Origin: Saccharicrinis carchari
Lineage (GTDB): Bacteria; Bacteroidota; Bacteroidia; Bacteroidales; Marinilabiliaceae
Assembly: GCF_900182605.1 (NCBI RefSeq)
Contig: NZ_FXTB01000005.1
Location: 62,001 to 126,000 of the forward strand
Length of the DNA stretch: 64,000 nucleotides
Reading direction: 5' to 3'
This document shows, in pieces, positions 9,708-19,290 of this stretch (the first letter of the stretch is position 1; each line of letters opens with the position of its first letter). A program made the position numbers and the translations under genes. The notes below the pieces were generated by a model. The model was given only the letters and a program-made list of their open reading frames with translations. It did not search any database and was not told the DNA's origin.

Positions 9708-9947
9708 TTTTATCGAATAATCAAAACAACATTAGAAAGGGTAAGTTAATCATTTTTTGGCTAATAGTATAACTAATAAATCCAAGATAACGGGCTGTAT
9801 ATTTTTTATAGGTAATTATCTATTTCCATTCAGGATAGCCTTAAGCTTCATTTAGAAATGATATTTTGCAACGTACGTTGAATGCTGAGCATCAATTAGC
9901 CAATGTTTTTTAGTGTTTAACTTCTTGGCCGAACCTGTTTTAGCTGC

Positions 9948-11159
9948 CTATTCGGCATCAATATGAACTTCCTTTGATTTGCCGGGTAAAATCAGGTTCA
10001 GAAATACCCCTACTACCGAGGCCAGTCCTATGCCCGCTAATGAAAAATTTCCGAAGTCGATAGATGCCCCGCCGATACCTATGGTCAATATCACGGATGT
10101 GATAACCATATTCCTTGTTTTATGAAAATCGGCTTTTGATTCGATTAGTGTTTTTATGCCCACGCTGGCTATCATGCCAAATAACAATAGCATAATACCA
10201 CCCAGCACTTCATTGGGTATGCTCTTTAATAAGCCACTTATTTTCCCTACTAACGAAAATACGATAGCGGTGATGGCAGATATGCGTAAAACTTTAGGGT
10301 CCGTTACTTTGGTGAGCTCTATGGCGCCTGTTACTTCTGAGTAGGTGGTGTTGGGAACGCTTCCCAGCATACCGGCAATACCGGTAGCTACACCGTCGCC
10401 CAGCATTGTTTTGTTTAATCCCGGATCTTTTACAAAATCTTTTTCGGCCACGGCGCTTATGGCATATACATCGCCCACATGCTCTATCAATGGCGCAATA
10501 GCCACGGGTATCATATATAAAATGGCTTCCCAACTAAGTGAGGGTAAGGTAAACTCCGGCAATTGAAACCAGGCTGCCTCTGCGATCGGTGTAAAATCTA
10601 CCTTGCCCATAATTAGGGCCAACAAGTAACCCACAACTATACCTACAAATATAGGGATGAGCCTGATAATGCCCTTAAAGTAGATTACGGCAATAATAGC
10701 GGATAATAACGAGACGCTCGCTATAACCCAATTGGTTTTAGCCATGTTAACACCTACAGAAGCCAGCGAAAGACCAATGACCATAATAACGGGTCCAACC
10801 ACCACCGATGGGAAAAACCTCCGGATAAAACCTACACCACGCCATTTAACAAATAACGAAACAATGGTATATACAAGTCCAACGGCTACGATGCCGGACA
10901 AGGTTCCGGACCATCCAAATTTTTCGGTGGCTGCGGTAATGGGGGCAATAAAGGCAAAGCTGCTGCCCAGAAAAACCGGCACCTTACCTTTGGTTATAAA
11001 ATGAAAAACCAGGGTCCCCACACCAGCCGAAAATAAGGCAATGGACGGGCTGATACCCACCAGCAAGGGTACCAGTACGGTTGCGCCAAAGGCAACAAAT
11101 AAAAATTGAATACCCAAAATCATTTGTTTTGGCGGCGATAACTTGTTTTGTGGATTCAT
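9948..11159 (-). CDS. uraA: Uracil/xanthine permease of the NCS2 family (UraA-like)
   Basis: A 403-residue membrane protein with about 14 hydrophobic segments. NCS2 hallmarks are the N-terminal QFLFVAFGATVLVPLLVG, the substrate-loop PVFLGSSFAFIAPI, and AIAPLIEHVGDVYA with its conserved Glu-His pair. The length and sequence fit proton-coupled uracil uptake (UraA) better than the longer xanthine carriers. It is a single gene; the flanking intergenic stretches (240 bases on the left, about 270 on the right) show no recognised regulatory RNA. Substrate assignment within NCS2 is moderately certain. Confidence 0.88.
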   Translation of the reverse strand: MNPQNKLSPPKQMILGIQFLFVAFGATVLVPLLVGISPSIALFSAGVGTLVFHFITKGKVPVFLGSSFAFIAPITAATEKFGWSGTLSGIVAVGLVYTIVSLFVKWRGVGFIRRFFPSVVVGPVIMVIGLSLASVGVNMAKTNWVIASVSLLSAIIAVIYFKGIIRLIPIFVGIVVGYLLALIMGKVDFTPIAEAAWFQLPEFTLPSLSWEAILYMIPVAIAPLIEHVGDVYAISAVAEKDFVKDPGLNKTMLGDGVATGIAGMLGSVPNTTYSEVTGAIELTKVTDPKVLRISAITAIVFSLVGKISGLLKSIPNEVLGGIMLLLFGMIASVGIKTLIESKADFHKTRNMVITSVILTIGIGGASIDFGNFSLAGIGLASVVGVFLNLILPGKSKEVHIDAE

Positions 11160-11305
11160 AGATATAAATTTGGATGTGCTGCGAAAATATAAAAAAATGG
11201 GAAAAAAACTTGGTAAGTAGGTTTTTTAGTCCATAAAATCAAGATTCAATAACATGTTCCAATGAAAGGTGTTGAGGAAAGGATACGTAGGTTGAAGGCA
11301 GCAAT

Positions 11306-11464
11306 ATGGGTAGAGCCGCTAAATCAAGTTATATGCTAAGAACCCGTTGGTGGAAAGAGGAAATTGTAAAGAGAATAATAGCCCTGTTTTTTTTAAGCTT
11401 GTTTGTGGGGGTGTTAAATTTCAATCTATCACAGATCAATTCTGATTGTATACGGAAAACATAA
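11306..11464 (+). CDS. Possible 52-residue single-span membrane protein
   Basis: Open frame from ATG 11306 to TAA 11464. It has a basic N-terminal half (RTRWWKEEIVKR) followed by one hydrophobic segment (IIALFFLSLFVGVL) and a short tail. That layout resembles a small tail-anchored membrane protein. The final 29 bases overlap the opposite-strand Clp-N gene and no clear promoter or terminator supports it, so it may be chance. Confidence 0.28.
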   Translation: MGRAAKSSYMLRTRWWKEEIVKRIIALFFLSLFVGVLNFNLSQINSDCIRKT

Positions 11465-11963
11465 TTTTTAATTTTATGTCTTCGATGTTTACGTTTAAAC
11501 GAATTAAGAGCTGATAAAAATACGATGCTTTTTTTAGGTTGACAATGGCGAGAAACAATCGTTTTAGGGTTACGTAGTGATTCGGATAATCGGATAACTC
11601 AACAAACAATTGTTTGCATTCCTTGCTTCGGTGATAAACGCCATTTGCCGGCAAGCCGTTGCCATCGGGTAGCATGTGGCGCAGCGAACGGCGTAAGGTG
11701 GTAGGGTTTAATTTGTTGTAATAAAGTATTTTATATAGCTTTTCTTTTTCGACAAGAAGTTCCTCATAATCTTGTGCAGAGCGCACTCTGATACGTTCCT
11801 GGATTTTTTCCATCGATAATATGCCCAACATGATGTGGTCTATTTCTATTTGGGCAGTTTTTTTGTTGGCCGCTTCAAAAGCGGCTACCTGCCAAGCTAA
11901 GCGTACTCCAACAGAATATAGTTTCATGCCGTTTATACTTTGAGTTTTACATTGTTTTTCCAC
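11436..11963 (-). CDS. Clp N-terminal-domain-only protein
   Basis: A 175-residue protein that resembles only the double Clp_N repeat of ClpA/ClpB/ClpC chaperones. The first repeat has AAFEAANKKTAQIEIDHIMLGIL and the second CKQLFVELSDYPNHYVTLKRLFLAIV, separated by a charged linker. No AAA+ ATPase module follows, and the protein ends about where the N-domain would end. It could be a stand-alone adaptor or substrate-binding module, or the remains of a larger gene. Its start overlaps by 31 bases the end of the open frame at 11933-12283, which suggests former or present translational coupling. Homology is by eye and moderate. Confidence 0.6.
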   Translation of the reverse strand: MEKQCKTQSINGMKLYSVGVRLAWQVAAFEAANKKTAQIEIDHIMLGILSMEKIQERIRVRSAQDYEELLVEKEKLYKILYYNKLNPTTLRRSLRHMLPDGNGLPANGVYHRSKECKQLFVELSDYPNHYVTLKRLFLAIVNLKKASYFYQLLIRLNVNIEDIKLKIMFSVYNQN

Positions 11964-12283
11964 TTCACCACTTGGGGCGGCACCGTATAAATTACAAATT
12001 TGATGCTATATCCCGAATTGCCCATGCGGAGGTTGTTTACAATTTTGCCGGCGATGTGCCGTTCCGTGTCATCACCTACCGGTGGATGGTTCGGTTTTGA
12101 TAGCGAATCGGTCGGGCTCAGTATGTCTTTACCAATGGCCATTCCTGAGGCTACAACGGTCAAGGCATGTGTACTTGACTCAAAAGGGATACCCGTACCA
12201 ATGTAGGGATCCGACAAATGTTGTGCGAGGTAAGGGATGAGGGAAGGACTGCCCTCAGAATCATTTTCTTTAAATTCGTTTTG
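11933..12283 (-). pseudogene. Open frame lacking a good start, probably a C-terminal gene relic
   Basis: The minus strand is open for 116 codons between a TGA at 12286-12284 and the stop at 11933. The codons look protein-like, but there is no ATG near the beginning; the first usable start is TTG at 12217, giving 94 residues. The product ends with a beta-rich segment (SGYSIKFVIYTVPPQVVKW). I do not recognise the family. The lack of a start, and no continuation upstream in any frame that I could follow, suggest the 5' part has been lost. It overlaps the Clp-N gene downstream, so the two once formed an operon. Confidence 0.4.
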
Positions 12284-12843
12284 TCAGTCTTAGAGTCTGT
12301 CGTTGCTTCGCTTTAAATTACGTATATTTAAGTTTTTTACATTGGTAAACAAGTAGGTGTACGGTCTCTTCATCTGGTTACCTGCCGCTCCATGGATTAT
12401 CACCCGTTTCTACCGTCTTTTTTTACTGTACAATTGGTGTATAGGTGATTTTCTTTTCTCGATTCCGTATTTTTTTATATAAGTTCGTTTAATAAATCAG
12501 TAAACTCAATACGTAAGCCGTTCCCGTTTGATTAACTGGAATATAGCTGTGGTAAACGTGTTGTAATTGTTGGTAAACTTTTGATTGGGTCTGTTCATGG
12601 CTACGAGTATCAGTAAAGGTAATTTATTGCAGATGCCAATAATAAAAAGTGTTTGCCTAAAAAACGCAATACCCTATTTTATAAGCCCCTTCTTATTTTG
12701 GCCTGCAATTCTTTTTAAACCAGTTCACGTAATTGTACGAAACAGGTAGTTCTCAGCTCTTTTCCGGAGATAAGCAATGCGGCTTTTAATACTTCACTTC
12801 ATATTTTTTTTATAACTTACCCGAGCAAAACAATGCCCCGTCA
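12284..12843. other. Non-coding stretch of about 560 bases
   Basis: AT-rich, with stops in all frames and no recognisable protein, RNA gene or strong hairpin. It lies between the relic on the minus strand and the permease gene on the plus strand, and may contain eroded 5' sequence of the relic. Confidence 0.5.
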
Positions 12844-14097
12844 ATGATAATCATATATAAGTTTTTAAAAGAGAGCTTGCTGTTTGCTATCAATGCGCTA
12901 ACTTCCAATAAGCTACGGACTATTTTAACGCTGAGTGGCGTTACCATAGGTATTTTTTCCATTATATCTGTTTTTACATTAATCGATTATCTTGAGAAAA
13001 GGATCAGGGACAGTATTCAATCCTTGGGCGATAACGTGGTGTATGTGCAAAAATGGCCATGGACACCTCCTGAAGGTGAAACGGAATATCCCTGGTGGCG
13101 GTATATGAATCGTCCGCAGCCCACTTTAAATGAGCTAAAGCAAATTGAACGAAAATCACAACTTGCCCAAGCATCCACCTTTGCCATCTCGTCGCAGAAA
13201 AAAGTAATATTTGAGGATAACTCATTCGATAACGTTCAGATTTTTGGTGTGACGCATAATTTTGATAAAAACTGGAGTTTTGAAATAGCTAAGGGAAGAT
13301 ATTTTTCTCCTGTAGAATCCAATGGGGGTAGTAACATTGTTGTTTTGGGTGCCGAAGTGGCGGATAATCTTTTTCGGGATGTGGATCCAATAGGTAAGCG
13401 TGTAAAAATAGCAGGACGAAAACTTACGGTGGTAGGCGTGATGCTGCGCCAGGGCAAGGATCTTTTTGGTAATAGCCTGGATGGTAATGTGGTGATGCCG
13501 ATCAATTTTGCTAAAAATATATTTAATATCCGCAGTGGAAGCGTGCAACCTTTTATTATTGTTAAAGCTAAAAATGGGGTTGAGGTGGATGATCTGATGA
13601 GCGAGCTGGAAGGCATACTGCGTGCCGAACGAAAACTCAAACCCAGGCAAAGTAATTCATTTGCTTTAAACAGGGTAAGTATTATTCAAAAGCAGTTTGA
13701 TGGACTGTTTGCAATCATTAATTTGGCAGGTTGGCTTATCGGTGGTTTTTCTATTCTGGTGGGTGGATTTGGTATCGCCAATATTATGTTTGTTTCGGTA
13801 AAGGAGCGAACACGCATTGTAGGCATACAAAAAGCCCTGGGTGCCAAGCGTAGATTTATCCTGTGGCAGTTTTTATTCGAGAGTATCTTCCTGAGTCTGT
13901 TAGGTGGTGCTGCCGGTTTACTGCTTATTTTTATACTCATACTCATTGCCAACTCAGCCATGGACTTGGCTGTGCCACTTACCTTTTGGAATATATTCAG
14001 AGGGCTGTTTATTTCAATTTTCCTGGGTATTATTTCCGGTTATATCCCTGCCAACAAAGCCAGTAAAATGGATCCTGTGGTGGCCATTAATCATTAA
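12844..14097 (+). CDS. MacB/FtsX-type ABC transporter permease, no adjacent ATPase
   Basis: A 417-residue inner-membrane protein. It has TM1 (about 20-45, within LTLSGVTIGIFSIISVFTLI), a periplasmic MacB-core domain of about 230 residues, then three membrane segments in the FtsX domain (about 290-315, 340-370, 385-405) with the conserved GFGIANIMFVSVKERT and GIQKALGAKRRFI motifs. Such permeases dimerise and work with a LolD/MacB ATPase to move lipids, lipoproteins or peptides or to drive envelope changes. No ATPase or membrane-fusion gene is adjacent, so it must use an ATPase encoded elsewhere. Position before zwf seems incidental. Confidence 0.88.
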   Translation: MIIIYKFLKESLLFAINALTSNKLRTILTLSGVTIGIFSIISVFTLIDYLEKRIRDSIQSLGDNVVYVQKWPWTPPEGETEYPWWRYMNRPQPTLNELKQIERKSQLAQASTFAISSQKKVIFEDNSFDNVQIFGVTHNFDKNWSFEIAKGRYFSPVESNGGSNIVVLGAEVADNLFRDVDPIGKRVKIAGRKLTVVGVMLRQGKDLFGNSLDGNVVMPINFAKNIFNIRSGSVQPFIIVKAKNGVEVDDLMSELEGILRAERKLKPRQSNSFALNRVSIIQKQFDGLFAIINLAGWLIGGFSILVGGFGIANIMFVSVKERTRIVGIQKALGAKRRFILWQFLFESIFLSLLGGAAGLLLIFILILIANSAMDLAVPLTFWNIFRGLFISIFLGIISGYIPANKASKMDPVVAINH

Positions 14098-14157
14098 CTT
14101 TTATCTTGCCCTAATATTTGTTAATATTGAAATTTTAAAAATTGTATTTACATTGTT

Positions 14158-15693
14158 ATGAAAACACCTAAAAACCATATACTTGTTATTTTTGGCGCTT
14201 CGGGCGACCTTACCTATCGCAAACTAGTTCCGGCTGTTTATGATTTATACGATAAAAATATGTTGCCCAAAAACTTTGCCGTATTGGGTTTGGGCAGAAC
14301 CGAGTTGTCAGACAATCAATTTCGCCGGAAAATGGAAGAAGGAATTGAGAAGTTTGCCTTAAATAACACGGGCAGCGCATTGAAATCCAAAATAGATACA
14401 TTTTTGCAAAAGCTTTATTATTATGCCTTTAATACTAAGGAGGAACAAGAGTACGCTGGCTTTAAGGATAAACTTTTGGCGCTGGATAAAGAGCTGGGTA
14501 CAGAAAATAATTTTATTTTTTATCTCGCCACCCCGCCAAGTATGTACACAACTATTCCCTGTCATCTTGCCAGGCAAGGCCTAAATAACGAAGACGAGGG
14601 GTATAGCCGGCTGGTAGTTGAAAAGCCATTTGGTTATGATTTAGAATCGGCACAGCAGCTGAATGAAAGTTTGTTTCGGAACTTCCGTGAAAGACAAATT
14701 TATCGTATAGATCATTATTTGGGAAAAGAAACGGTACAAAACCTTTTGGTTACGCGTTTTTCGAACACCATATACGAACCGCTGTGGAACCGCAATTACG
14801 TAAGCCGCGTGGAGATAACCTCGGCCGAAAGTATTGGTGTAGGTAGCAGAGGAGGATACTACGAAGGGTCGGGCGCATTGCGGGATATGGTGCAAAACCA
14901 TTTGTTGCTTTTGGCCAGTCTGGTAGCTATGGAGCCACCTGCCCTTATCGATTCAAACAGTATACGTAATGAAATTGTTAAAGTGCTTCAATCCCTCCGT
15001 ACCATTAAGGAAGAAGATGTAGCCAAACAGGTGATACGGGGGCAATATATAAACTCAACCGTAAAGGGAAAGAAAGTAAAAGGGTACCGTCAGGAAGAAG
15101 GGGTCGATCCGGAATCCAGAACCGAGACCTATGTGGCAATAAAATTTTTCATCGACAATATGCGATGGGGAGGAGTGCCGTTTTACATACGTACCGGTAA
15201 AATGTTGCCCACCAGAGTTACCGAGGTGGTTATCCATTTTAAACCTACGCCGCATCACCTATTTTCGAGCCACGCCACCATTGCCCAACAACAAAACCAA
15301 TTGGTTATACGTATTCAGCCTGATGAGGGTCTGCTCCTTAAATTTGGTATGAAAGTGCCGGGTGCCGGCTTTAACGCTCAGAATGTAAATATGGATTTTC
15401 ATTACACCGATCTGGCCGATGTGTATCTGCCAAGTGCCTACGAGCGTTTGTTGCAAGATTGCATGCTGGGCGACTCTACGCTATACTCAAGGGGCGATGC
15501 TGTGGAGGCAGCCTGGAAATTTGTTAAACCCATACAGGATGCCTGGAAAAACAACAAAGATATAAAGGTGCATGGTTATCCGGCGGGAACCTGGGGGCCG
15601 GATGTGGCCGATGAACTCATCGAAGGATCTGATCTTACCTGGCGCTACCCGTGTAAAAATCTGGCCAACGATGATAAGTATTGCGAGCTTTAA
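14158..15693 (+). CDS. zwf: Glucose-6-phosphate 1-dehydrogenase
   Basis: A 511-residue cytosolic enzyme oxidising glucose 6-phosphate to 6-phosphogluconolactone with NADP, the first step of the oxidative pentose phosphate pathway. The nucleotide-binding motif FGASGDLTYRKLVPAVYDL is near the N-terminus. The active-site segment RIDHYLGKETVQN places the conserved Asp-His pair at 185-186, and EKPFGYDLESA precedes it as expected. Length is typical. 6-Phosphogluconolactonase follows 88 bases downstream, so the two probably form an operon. The gnd gene often found with them in Bacteroidetes is not here. Confidence 0.96.
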   Translation: MKTPKNHILVIFGASGDLTYRKLVPAVYDLYDKNMLPKNFAVLGLGRTELSDNQFRRKMEEGIEKFALNNTGSALKSKIDTFLQKLYYYAFNTKEEQEYAGFKDKLLALDKELGTENNFIFYLATPPSMYTTIPCHLARQGLNNEDEGYSRLVVEKPFGYDLESAQQLNESLFRNFRERQIYRIDHYLGKETVQNLLVTRFSNTIYEPLWNRNYVSRVEITSAESIGVGSRGGYYEGSGALRDMVQNHLLLLASLVAMEPPALIDSNSIRNEIVKVLQSLRTIKEEDVAKQVIRGQYINSTVKGKKVKGYRQEEGVDPESRTETYVAIKFFIDNMRWGGVPFYIRTGKMLPTRVTEVVIHFKPTPHHLFSSHATIAQQQNQLVIRIQPDEGLLLKFGMKVPGAGFNAQNVNMDFHYTDLADVYLPSAYERLLQDCMLGDSTLYSRGDAVEAAWKFVKPIQDAWKNNKDIKVHGYPAGTWGPDVADELIEGSDLTWRYPCKNLANDDKYCEL

Positions 15694-15781
15694 GGGGCTT
15701 GCTGTAAGGGTGATACGGGCGACTGATGCTTGCGGATTGATTTTAGTTTTTGTTACATACATTATTTAAATAACATTTAAA

Positions 15782-16492
15782 ATGAGCAATATGAGTAACA
15801 TTAAAATATTTGACTCGAAATTAGAGTTAGCCCAATTTTTTGGAGGGCTTTTGAAGGAGCGCACAGCGCAAAACGAAAAAGTAAACATAGCCCTTTCCGG
15901 GGGTAGCACCCCCAAGGCTATTTTTGATGAGCTGGCCAATAACTATGCAGAGCTGATCGATTGGAGCAAAGTACATTTATTTTGGGGCGACGAGCGCTGT
16001 GTTCCACCAACGGATGAAGAAAGCAATTATAAGATGACCCTTGATCACCTGCTTTCGAAAGTGTCCGTTCCGGATGAAAATGTGCATAGAATACAAGGAG
16101 AGTTAAACCCGGAAGAGGCAAGAGCTAAATACGATACCTTACTTGGCGATACGTTGCCGGTAGTAGATGCCCTTCCTCAATTTGATATTATGCTTTTAGG
16201 TATGGGCGATGATGGCCATACCGCCTCTATTTTTCCGGAAGAGATTGACTTGTGGAATGCCGAAGAGAAGTGTGTGGTGGCTACACATCCGCAATCTGGT
16301 CAAAAAAGGGTTTCGTTAACGGGGCAGATTATCAATCATGCCAGGGAAATATATTTTTTGGTTACAGGTGCCGGTAAAGCCGAAAAGTTAGACGAAATAA
16401 TTAATCAAAAACCGGGTTATCAAAACTATCCTGCTGCTTTGGTTAATCATCCCTTTTGGTTGCTCGATAAGGAAGCTGCGCATAAGCTGTAG
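15782..16492 (+). CDS. pgl: 6-phosphogluconolactonase
   Basis: A 236-residue cytosolic hydrolase that opens 6-phosphogluconolactone to 6-phosphogluconate, the step after Zwf. Family motifs are LSGGSTPKAIFDEL near the N-terminus, VHLFWGDERCVPPTDEESNY, and LLGMGDDGHTASIFP with the catalytic His. A second ATG at 15791 could be the real start, since Bacteroidetes homologues begin near the NIKIF segment. Placement directly after zwf supports the function. Confidence 0.95.
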   Translation: MSNMSNIKIFDSKLELAQFFGGLLKERTAQNEKVNIALSGGSTPKAIFDELANNYAELIDWSKVHLFWGDERCVPPTDEESNYKMTLDHLLSKVSVPDENVHRIQGELNPEEARAKYDTLLGDTLPVVDALPQFDIMLLGMGDDGHTASIFPEEIDLWNAEEKCVVATHPQSGQKRVSLTGQIINHAREIYFLVTGAGKAEKLDEIINQKPGYQNYPAALVNHPFWLLDKEAAHKL

Positions 16493-16604
16493 GTATTGTA
16501 TCTGGTAAATACCGGGTTGTGAGTTTGTAGTAAACAAGCAGAGTAGGAAGTGTATGAAAAAAGGTAAAGTTTTTTTATCGCTACTGTTTTTAAACAAATA
16601 CTTG

Positions 16605-16612
16605 TAAATTTG
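16605..16612 (+). promoter_or_regulatory. Candidate Bacteroidetes -7 box
   Basis: TAAATTTG matches the Bacteroidetes TAnnTTTG element exactly. I see no clean TTTG at -33. Transcription would start near 16619, which leaves only about 11 bases before the ATG at 16630 but about 47 before the ATG at 16666. This favours the later start for the next gene. Confidence 0.45.
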
Positions 16613-16665
16613 CAGGTTGAGAACACAACATGGACTTATTTACTTACAAAAAACTATTAGAATTT

Positions 16666-17529
16666 ATGCGAATTTTATTTTCAGCTTTCCTCCTGTTTGC
16701 CTGTTTCGTTTATCCGGCTAATGCACAGATAACCGATGTTTTTGGTAATAAAGTACCTATTCAGCAAGGGGCCAATACAAAGGGTGTTTCATCAAACTTC
16801 AATCAAAAAGATGAGCAGGGGCGTAAGCAGGGATACTGGGAAAAACGATATAGTAATGGAAAGCCTGCGTATACGGTTACTTTTGTCGACGATAAGCCGG
16901 TGGGCACGATGATGCGGTATTATTTCAATGGTAATAAAAAGGTGAAGATCGTATATGATGAAAATCAATATGGTGCAGCAGAATTGTATAGCGAAGACGG
17001 AAAGCTAACAGCAAAAGGCTTTTACGATGGAACACATAAGGACAGCGTTTGGCAGTATTTTTCGCCTCAGGGGATTCTTTACACAACCGAATCGTATAAG
17101 GATAGTTTAAAGAACGGCCTTACCACGTATTATTACAAGGATGGTTCGGTAGCGGAGGAAATAGAATGGAAAGATGATAATAAAGAGGGTATTTGGAGGA
17201 AATATCACGAAAATGGGCGATTGAAAATGACATCCGCACATAAGAACGATCATATCGAAGGTGAATATATCCTGTATTATCCCAATGGAAAATTGGAATT
17301 GCAAGGTTTTTTCTCGGATGGCCTGGAAAACGGTACCTGGGTTGTTTTTACACCAGGTGGAACTGTGGCCTATAAAATAGAATATAAGGATGGGATTACC
17401 TTAAATGCCGATGAATTCGACGAAAAACAGCGAAAGATGTTTGAGGAATTTGATAAAAATAAAGGAAAAATAAAAGACCCGGAGCAATTTAGGCACGACC
17501 CCGATCAGTATATGAGAGGAGGCTTTTAA
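16666..17529 (+). CDS. Exported YwqK/MORN-repeat protein
   Basis: A secreted or periplasmic protein of 287 residues from the ATG at 16666; an in-frame ATG at 16630 would give 299. I prefer 16666 because it puts a standard signal peptide (MRILFSAFLLFACF..., cut after ANA) at the N-terminus and fits the promoter box. The body is a series of about eight short repeats of the type G.W..Y...G.....YK.G, as in the YwqK antitoxin-like and MORN families common in Bacteroidetes. The proposed antitoxin label is weak; a structural or surface role is as likely. No toxin gene is adjacent. Confidence 0.82.
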   Translation: MRILFSAFLLFACFVYPANAQITDVFGNKVPIQQGANTKGVSSNFNQKDEQGRKQGYWEKRYSNGKPAYTVTFVDDKPVGTMMRYYFNGNKKVKIVYDENQYGAAELYSEDGKLTAKGFYDGTHKDSVWQYFSPQGILYTTESYKDSLKNGLTTYYYKDGSVAEEIEWKDDNKEGIWRKYHENGRLKMTSAHKNDHIEGEYILYYPNGKLELQGFFSDGLENGTWVVFTPGGTVAYKIEYKDGITLNADEFDEKQRKMFEEFDKNKGKIKDPEQFRHDPDQYMRGGF

Positions 17530-17667
17530 GCGGGAGTGCTAAGGCGTTAAATCGCTTTCCGCAAAACCGAAAATGAGGAAAAAGGGCCAAGGGGTGTGCC
17601 CTATATAATCGTTTTTTAAATAATTTAATGCTTAAGCGGTGACACATTACATTTAAACTAAAACAAT

Positions 17668-19287
17668 GTGAAAAATAAGATACATTTATACTTTGCTCTC
17701 GTTTTTATGCTGGTATCCGGCATTAAGCTGAAAGGGCAAAAGTATTTTGTATCCTTTGCCGATAAAAACAACAATACTTACTCCTTAGAATCTCCTTCCG
17801 AATTTTTGAGTCAGCGTGCTATTGCGCGTCGCGTTAAACAAGATATTGCCTTTATACCGCAGGATTTGCCTGTTTCGCAGGCCTATGCAGATAGTGTTAA
17901 ACGAATGGGAATCGCGGTTCTTTGGGCATCCAAGTGGCTCAATGGTGTTATTGTTGAAAGCAGTAAACATACCCTGATGGATACCCTGGTTAAGGTGTCG
18001 TTTGTTAAGGATGTTCAACTTATTTGGAAAGAGACGGCAAGAAAAGCAGTGGCCAAATTTAATAAAGTGGAGGAGGGCATCGGAAACCTTAAAAGTTCAG
18101 CCGAATACGGTGTGGCCTGGATGCAGAGCAAAACGGTGAATGGCCACTATCTCCACCAAAATAATTACGAAGGCCAAAATAAAGTTATTGCAGTTTTAGA
18201 CAATGGGTTTAATAGTGCCAACACCCTTTCGTCCTTTGCCCATCTCTGGCAGGACGAACGAATTCTAAGTGTTCGTGATGTGGTGAATCCGGGTGCTGAT
18301 GTTTTTGCGAGTGGAGAACATGGTACGCAGGTTTTTTCTATTATGGGCGGACTGCTGGATAGTCAGTTAAAAGGGAGTGCGCCAAAGGCTGCCTATCACC
18401 TTATACGCACCGAGGACAATGGCAGCGAATGCCCCATAGAAGAATACAACTGGGTAGTTGGAGCCGAATATGCCGATAGCATTGGGGCCGATATCATTAA
18501 CTCCTCGCTGGGTTATAATTATTTTGATGGGGATTTTTTAAGCTATAGCAATGCAGCTATGGACGGTAAAACTACCGTAGTTACCCGTGGTGCCCAAATA
18601 GCTTTTAGCAAGGGCATGTTTGTGGTTTGTAGCGCCGGTAATGAAGGCGCAAAATCATGGGAAAAAATTACTGCGCCGGCCGATGCTAACAATGTGCTTG
18701 CGGTGGCAGCTATGGATGCCGACAGCATAAGAGCTCCTTTTAGCAGTTATGGTCCTTCGGCTGACTATAGGGTAAAACCCGACATAGCAGCAATGGGCAA
18801 GGGGACGGCACTGCAAAATACTTCTGGTAATCTTGCATTGGGCGATGGAACCAGTTTTTCGGCACCTGTAATTAGTGGTTTTGTAGCTTGTCTTTGGCAG
18901 GCTTTCCCCCAATTAAAAAATACTGAATTGCTACATGTAATGCGTCAATGTGCCCATAATTATTCCAATCCGGATTACGCATTCGGTTATGGTATTCCTG
19001 ATTTTAAAAAAGCCTTGGATGTGAGCAATAGCATTGAAAGATACCAAAACAGCAACTTCATAACTTATCCTAATCCTTTTGGTGCCTCCTTTACGATAAG
19101 CAGTTCGGCGGACAGGAGGGTGAATAAGATAAGCATGTACGATATGGCAGGGCATATAGTGTACCAGCAGAAAATTAGTGATTTGCCTGTGCAGGTGAAA
19201 GGGCTGCACGATCTGCCTAAAGGATTGTACCTGCTAAAAATAGAGCTGCAAAAGAGCACTCGTACTTTTAAAATCGTTAAAAATTAA
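17668..19287 (+). CDS. Subtilisin-like S8 serine peptidase with T9SS sorting domain
   Basis: A 539-residue secreted protease. It starts with GTG at 17668 (the overlapping ATG at 17666 runs into a stop) and has a signal peptide ending near LKG. The triad is Asp178 in AVLDNGF, His218 in GEHGTQV and Ser396 in GDGTSFSAP. The last 75 residues are a type A T9SS sorting domain (YPNPFGASFTISSS..., closing with FKIVKN), so it should cross the outer membrane by the type IX system and be anchored or released. A propeptide-like region precedes the catalytic domain. xseA begins 3 bases after its stop. Confidence 0.92.
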   Translation: MKNKIHLYFALVFMLVSGIKLKGQKYFVSFADKNNNTYSLESPSEFLSQRAIARRVKQDIAFIPQDLPVSQAYADSVKRMGIAVLWASKWLNGVIVESSKHTLMDTLVKVSFVKDVQLIWKETARKAVAKFNKVEEGIGNLKSSAEYGVAWMQSKTVNGHYLHQNNYEGQNKVIAVLDNGFNSANTLSSFAHLWQDERILSVRDVVNPGADVFASGEHGTQVFSIMGGLLDSQLKGSAPKAAYHLIRTEDNGSECPIEEYNWVVGAEYADSIGADIINSSLGYNYFDGDFLSYSNAAMDGKTTVVTRGAQIAFSKGMFVVCSAGNEGAKSWEKITAPADANNVLAVAAMDADSIRAPFSSYGPSADYRVKPDIAAMGKGTALQNTSGNLALGDGTSFSAPVISGFVACLWQAFPQLKNTELLHVMRQCAHNYSNPDYAFGYGIPDFKKALDVSNSIERYQNSNFITYPNPFGASFTISSSADRRVNKISMYDMAGHIVYQQKISDLPVQVKGLHDLPKGLYLLKIELQKSTRTFKIVKN

Positions 19288-19290
19288 ACC

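Noticed and set aside
13222-13650. Two overlapping minus-strand frames inside the permease gene
   Set aside because: They overlap each other and the real gene; low-complexity products typical of antisense shadows.
16630-16665. Upstream ATG of the YwqK/MORN-repeat gene
   Set aside because: It would place 12 residues before the signal peptide and lies only about 11 bases from the predicted transcription start; the ATG at 16666 is preferred.
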